Made by a program: the position numbers and the translations under genes | DNA from: Lachnospiraceae bacterium | GTDB lineage: Bacteria > Bacillota > Clostridia > Lachnospirales > Lachnospiraceae | Direction: 5' to 3' | Length of the DNA stretch: 7,321 nucleotides | Assembly (NCBI GenBank): GCA_014804225.1 | Contig: JAAVAF010000129.1 | Coordinates: 1-7,321 of the forward strand | In this document: positions 5,553 to 7,321 of the stretch, piece after piece | Layout: every line of letters begins with the position of its first letter | Numbering within the stretch: position 1 is the stretch's first letter | Notes under the pieces: generated by a model | What the model was told of the DNA's origin: nothing | Database searches by the model: none | The model's input: only the letters and a program-made list of their open reading frames with translations

Positions 5553-6401
5553 ATGAAAAAAGAGATTAAGACAATCACATATGATAAAGAATTAAGGGTG
5601 GAAGCATACCGTTTTGAGGGGATGCGCCACCCTTTTCCCAACCACTTTCATGAGCATTACGTGATTGGACTTGTCGAAGGCGGACAGCGTGTCCTTTCCT
5701 GCAAAAATAAGGAATACACGATTGAAAAAGGCAATATGATTCTCTTTAATCCGGGCGATAATCATGCCTGTACGCAAAGTGACGGCGGGCGGTTTGATTA
5801 TCGGGCATTGAATATCAGTGAAGAAGTCATGATTGATTTTGCTGAGGAAGTAACCGGACAGCGTAGGCTTCCGGAGTTTGGTAAAAATGTGATTCATGAT
5901 GATGAAATTGCCTGTTGTTTTCGTGTGCTGCATGAGATGCTGCTGCGGGAGATTGATGATTTGGGAAAAGAGGAAACGATGCTGATTTTTCTTTCGATGT
6001 TGTTTCAAAATTATGGACAGGCGTTTGAAGTCCGTATTGCCGAGTGTAGAGAGGAGATTGAGAAAGCTTGCGCATATATGGAACAGCATTTTGCAGAGCA
6101 TCTTTCTTTGGCGCAGATTTGTCATGCGATTGGCTTGAGCAAGTCAACACTGCTTCGGGCGTTTACAAAATCGAAGGGAATCACACCGTATCGTTATCTG
6201 GAAACGATTCGCATTAATGAGGCAAAAAAGCTGCTGCGTCAGGGTGTGCCGCCTGCCGATGCCGCGATTCGGACAGGATTTACGGACCAGAGTCATTTTA
6301 CGAATTATTTTAGCAGTTTTACGGGACTTGCCCCCGGCGGATATCGTGAAATATTTGTTTCCTCAAATAAGGTTGACAAAAAGCGCAGTGATGAAGAATG
6401 A
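5553..6401 (+). CDS. AraC-family regulator with N-terminal cupin sensor domain
   Basis: This 282-residue transcription factor has a standard AraC layout. Residues about 20-95 form the cupin-like ligand/dimerisation domain (NHFHEHYVIGLVEGGQRVL, then YTIEKGNMILFNPGDNHAC). Residues about 170-268 are the double helix-turn-helix: first HTH LSLAQICHAIGLSKSTLLRAFTKSKGITP, linker helix YRYLETIRINEAKKLL, second HTH with the family signature GFTDQSHFTNYFSSFTGLAPGGYRE. GGGAG 6 nt before the ATG supports the start. The family signature normally ends TPxxYR; the substitution APGGYR is mild. A DUF2000 gene follows after 14 nt, so it is the best candidate target or partner, although the regulator may act elsewhere. 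The inducer is not identifiable. Confidence 0.94.
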   Translation: MKKEIKTITYDKELRVEAYRFEGMRHPFPNHFHEHYVIGLVEGGQRVLSCKNKEYTIEKGNMILFNPGDNHACTQSDGGRFDYRALNISEEVMIDFAEEVTGQRRLPEFGKNVIHDDEIACCFRVLHEMLLREIDDLGKEETMLIFLSMLFQNYGQAFEVRIAECREEIEKACAYMEQHFAEHLSLAQICHAIGLSKSTLLRAFTKSKGITPYRYLETIRINEAKKLLRQGVPPADAAIRTGFTDQSHFTNYFSSFTGLAPGGYREIFVSSNKVDKKRSDEE

Positions 6402-6415
6402 GGAGGAAAACAGGT

Positions 6416-6838
6416 ATGGATGTACAGAATGAAAAATGCGTGATGATCATTGACGAAAATCTGCCTTTGGGAATGGCGGCGAATACGGCGGCAATTATGG
6501 GGATTAGTATGGGGAAGGAGATGCCAGAGGTTGTCGGAAAAGATGTCTTTGACCAATCGGGTAATCGGCATTTGGGAATTATTGAATTTCCGGTGCCTAT
6601 TTTAAAGGGGAATGCGGAGAGTATGCAGATGATTAGAGAAAAGCTGTATGAACCGGAATTTTCGGATTTGACTGTCGTTGATTTCTCCGATTTGGCGCAG
6701 GGGTGCAAAACATATGAGGAGTTTGTTGATAAAATGACATTGGTGTCAGAAAATGAGTTGCGATATTTCGGGATTGCGATATGTGGAGCAAAAAAGAAAG
6801 TGAACAAACTGACCGGGAGTATGGGGCTGCTGCGGTAG
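6416..6838 (+). CDS. DUF2000 domain-containing protein
   Basis: This 140-residue soluble protein is recognised as DUF2000 from its N-terminal KCVMIIDENLPLGMAANTAA followed by IMGISMGKEMPEVVGKDV, the central FPVPILKG, VVDFSDLAQGCKTYEEF, and the C-terminal YFGIAICGAKKKVNKLTGSMGLLR. The domain makes up the entire protein. DUF2000 is thought to share the fold of Pth2-type peptidyl-tRNA hydrolases, but no biochemical role is established to my knowledge. The start at 6416 is preferred over the in-frame ATG at 6398: AGGAGG (6401-6406) lies 9 nt before it, whereas the earlier start would translate the Shine-Dalgarno itself. It directly follows the AraC-type regulator and is followed by a terminator, so the two form a small operon. 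No signal peptide or membrane segment is present. Confidence 0.9.
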   Translation: MDVQNEKCVMIIDENLPLGMAANTAAIMGISMGKEMPEVVGKDVFDQSGNRHLGIIEFPVPILKGNAESMQMIREKLYEPEFSDLTVVDFSDLAQGCKTYEEFVDKMTLVSENELRYFGIAICGAKKKVNKLTGSMGLLR

Positions 6839-6844
6839 ATAGTG

Positions 6845-6900
6845 AAAAAATATATGCAAATCTAAAATGGGATTTTGGATTTACATATATTTTTGTTTTT
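6845..6900. terminator. Long A/T-rich hairpin, likely bidirectional terminator
   Basis: The arms span 6846-6868 and 6872-6894 with loop GGG (6869-6871). From the base upward, AAAAATATATG pairs with CATATATTTTT, a C/A mismatch follows, then AAATC/GATTT, one T-G wobble and AAAAT/ATTTT. The + strand continues as GTTTTT and the left side is an A-tract, so termination could work in both directions. It begins 7 nt after the DUF2000 stop. Confidence 0.9.
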
Positions 6901-6908
6901 GATATACT
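6880..6908 (+). promoter_or_regulatory. Promoter of the DUF4240 gene, overlapping the terminator
   Basis: TTTACA (6880-6885) and TATACT (6903-6908) are separated by exactly 17 bp, and TG at 6900-6901 gives an extended -10 (TGATATACT). The -35 box lies in the right arm of the upstream terminator. Transcription should start near 6915, giving a leader of about 40 nt. Confidence 0.7.
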
Positions 6909-6953
6909 TTTCTTAATTCTTTTACGGCAAAACGGAGAAACAGGAGGAACACG

Positions 6954-7321
6954 ATGAATAAATACGAATCTTTCTGGAACACAATGGAACTTTGCGATTG
7001 GACAAACGAGGGTGATGACGTCAAGGTGCTTATGCCGGTTGTGAAATATTTATCAAGTCAAGATGACAACACAATTTTTGAATTTGATGATTTAATGTCC
7101 GAATTATTATACGGTTTAGACACAAAAAAACTGGCAGACCAATGTCAAAAAACAGATCCTTACATGAGCGACGATACCTTTTTATATTCAAGATGCGTTG
7201 CTCTCATAAACGGACCGGAATACTATGAAAAAGCCAAGAACGGAAAAAAGAAAGAAATATGGAATATGGAGTTCGAATCCCTTCTCTATATCCCTCAAAG
7301 AGCATGGGCATTGAAGCACAA
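6954..7321 (+). CDS. DUF4240 domain-containing protein, 3'-truncated by the window
   Basis: An open frame of 122 codons runs off the window end, so the C-terminus and stop are not visible. The start is well supported: AGGAGG at 6942-6947, 6 nt before the ATG, with its own promoter upstream. The N-terminal MNKYESFWNT carries the Phe-Trp typical of DUF4240. The middle contains FEFDDLMSELLYGLDTKKL, and SDDTFLYSRCVALINGPEYYEKA (72-94) matches the family pattern of an Asp-Asp-x-Phe followed by an aromatic and Arg, then Gly and Tyr. The protein looks soluble and acidic, without signal peptide or membrane segment. DUF4240 has no established function that I can name. It is a separate transcription unit from the AraC/DUF2000 pair. 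The family call rests on motif recall and is moderately firm. Confidence 0.75.
   Translation, partial: MNKYESFWNTMELCDWTNEGDDVKVLMPVVKYLSSQDDNTIFEFDDLMSELLYGLDTKKLADQCQKTDPYMSDDTFLYSRCVALINGPEYYEKAKNGKKKEIWNMEFESLLYIPQRAWALKH

Noticed and set aside
5471..5569. Possible 32-codon ORF between the fusion protein and the AraC gene
   Set aside because: It has only a weak ribosome binding site, no recognisable family and overlaps the AraC gene start; it reads as chance.
5592..6125. 177-codon antisense ORF opposite the AraC gene
   Set aside because: It is opposite a confidently identified gene, has low-complexity chance composition and no sensible start signal.
6398..6415. Upstream ATG for DUF2000 at 6398
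   Set aside because: It would place the AGGAGG inside the coding region and leave that start without a site of its own.
6319..6807. 162-codon antisense ORF opposite DUF2000
   Set aside because: The + strand frame shows clear DUF2000 motifs and proper signals; the reverse frame shows none.
1..7321. CRISPR array, tRNA/rRNA, transposase, integrase, restriction or toxin-antitoxin genes
   Set aside because: I looked for spaced direct repeats, cloverleaf-like segments and hallmark motifs and saw none; the hairpin pair at 1109-1164 is not a spaced direct repeat array.

Overview
The window reads as ordinary chromosome from a low-GC Firmicute, most likely a Clostridia/Lachnospiraceae-type anaerobe. 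This rests on AGGAGG-type ribosome binding sites, a GTG start, intrinsic terminators with U-tracts, sigma-A-like promoters and the protein families present. It is an inference from sequence character, not a database match. All genes lie on the + strand and form three or four transcription units. No rRNA, tRNA, CRISPR array, insertion sequence or prophage gene was recognised.

Region 1 (1-3134) is an amino-acid uptake operon. It holds the 3' end of a GNAT N-acetyltransferase, a polar-amino-acid ABC permease, its ATPase and an M20 (PepT-like) metallopeptidase, closed by a strong terminator. The set acetyltransferase + importer + M20 hydrolase resembles the Bacillus subtilis yxe and ytm operons, which take in modified sulfur amino acids and process them as N-acetyl derivatives. 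No substrate-binding protein is visible, and it may lie upstream of the window. Between permease and ATPase sit two back-to-back perfect 12-bp-arm hairpins, covered by a 19-codon mini-ORF that starts on the permease stop codon (ATGA).

Region 2 (3135-5468) is a PadR repressor gene coupled by a 4-nt ATGA overlap to an unusual 549-residue protein. That protein joins an NADPH-dependent FMN-reductase/iron-sulfur-flavoprotein-like domain, an SCP2-like lipid-binding domain and a C-terminal multi-pass membrane domain. A near-consensus promoter (TTGCAT-N17-TATAAT) precedes padR. Its spacer is filled by a perfect 10-bp-arm palindrome, a textbook position for an autorepression operator. The likely picture is an inducible, membrane-anchored reductase for hydrophobic (quinone- or drug-like) compounds.

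Region 3 (5553-6894) holds an AraC-family regulator with an N-terminal cupin sensor and a DUF2000 protein 14 nt downstream, closed by a long A/T-rich hairpin that should terminate in both directions.

Region 4 (6880-7321) starts with a promoter (TTTACA-N17-TATACT, extended -10) embedded in that terminator. It drives a DUF4240-family gene cut off by the window end.

The items most worth a second look are the flavoprotein-SCP2-membrane fusion, the double hairpin/mini-ORF and the palindromic operator inside the padR promoter. Nothing here amounts to a clearly new defence or mobile system.
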